Positions 6,323 to 6,442 of a stretch of 6,442 nucleotides of DNA are shown one piece after another; position 1 is the first letter of the stretch; the number at the start of each line of letters is the position of its first letter. Location of the stretch: assembly GCA_945861845.1 (NCBI GenBank), contig CAMAWS010000203.1, positions 1-6,442 on the forward strand, in the 5' to 3' direction. Below the pieces are notes generated by a model. That model had not been told where the DNA came from. It did no database searches and saw only the letters and a program-made list of their open reading frames with translations. The position numbers and the translations under genes are program-made. The DNA comes from Candidatus Sulfopaludibacter sp. SbA3. GTDB taxonomy: Bacteria; Acidobacteriota; Terriglobia; 20CM-2-55-15.

Positions 6323-6442
6323 ATGAAACGACGAATTGCGTTACGTCTATTAATAGGCGGTGTATTGCTCGTCGGCGCCTCAGGCGCCCTCTGGGCCCAG
6401 GCAACCGCCCAGATCAGTGGCACGGTCGCAGACTCCACCCGC
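6323..6442 (+). CDS. Probable Oar-like/TonB-dependent receptor with carboxypeptidase regulatory-like domain, N-terminal fragment
   Basis: The first 40 codons of an open frame run off the right edge. Residues 1-27 form a Sec signal peptide: MKRR, then a Leu/Ile/Val/Gly-rich core, with cleavage likely after Ala25 or Ala27. The mature start AQISGTVADSTR matches the first beta strand of the carboxypeptidase regulatory-like domain. In acidobacterial proteins this domain commonly precedes a TonB-dependent outer-membrane barrel (Oar type). Other secreted proteins can begin with the same domain, so the barrel is inferred, not seen. The gene lies 173 nt after the cytochrome gene and beyond the strong hairpin, with its own good ribosome binding site, which suggests separate transcription. 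A receptor here would fit uptake of material processed by the neighbouring exported enzymes. Confidence 0.65.
   Translation, partial: MKRRIALRLLIGGVLLVGASGALWAQATAQISGTVADSTR

Noticed and set aside
5655..6404. Minus-strand open frame of 249 codons spanning the ankyrin end, cytochrome gene and palindrome
   Set aside because: It overlaps a clear cytochrome c gene antisense and crosses a repeat and the intergenic region, and no domain is recognisable.

Overview
The window looks like a chromosomal segment of an environmental Gram-negative bacterium, most likely an acidobacterium of the Solibacter/Bryobacter kind. This assignment is inference. It rests on co-occurrence of a tannase/feruloyl-esterase-type protein, a DUF1592-family cytochrome, a DUF1552 protein, an exported ankyrin protein and an Oar-like receptor start, together with moderately GC-rich coding sequence. 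Planctomycetes and some Proteobacteria also carry DUF1592/DUF1552 pairs and are not excluded. All genes read on the + strand.

Layout. (1) Positions 2-139 hold the last 45 codons of a tannase/feruloyl esterase family protein. (2) The 218-nt gap 140-357 carries a near-perfect 31-bp inverted repeat (149-179 / 207-237). Each arm is itself a GC-rich hairpin, a REP/BIME-like architecture. (3) Positions 358-6149 hold a compact four-gene operon with gaps of 21, 14 and 6 nt: a Sec-exported protein with two CxxCH haem c motifs and the DUF1587-1595-1592-1588-1585 architecture, a Tat-exported DUF1552 protein, a Sec-exported ankyrin protein with at least 11 repeats, and a small exported monohaem cytochrome c. 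(4) A perfect 26-bp inverted repeat (6147-6199) starts on the stop codon of the cytochrome gene. (5) After an intergenic stretch, positions 6323-6442 hold the first 40 codons of an exported protein that begins like a carboxypeptidase-regulatory-domain / TonB-dependent (Oar-like) outer-membrane receptor.

How the genes may work together. Every product of the four-gene operon carries an export signal, so the module acts in the periplasm or at the cell surface. Three haem c sites on two proteins suggest electron transfer. The DUF1552 protein is the candidate enzymatic partner, exported folded through Tat. The ankyrin protein is a plausible scaffold or interaction surface. No substrate is known to me for this family set. 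The flanking esterase and receptor fragments fit a locus for oxidative breakdown of plant-derived polyphenol or polysaccharide material, but that is context-based inference. The DUF-containing redox module is the part of the window most likely to represent an undescribed system.
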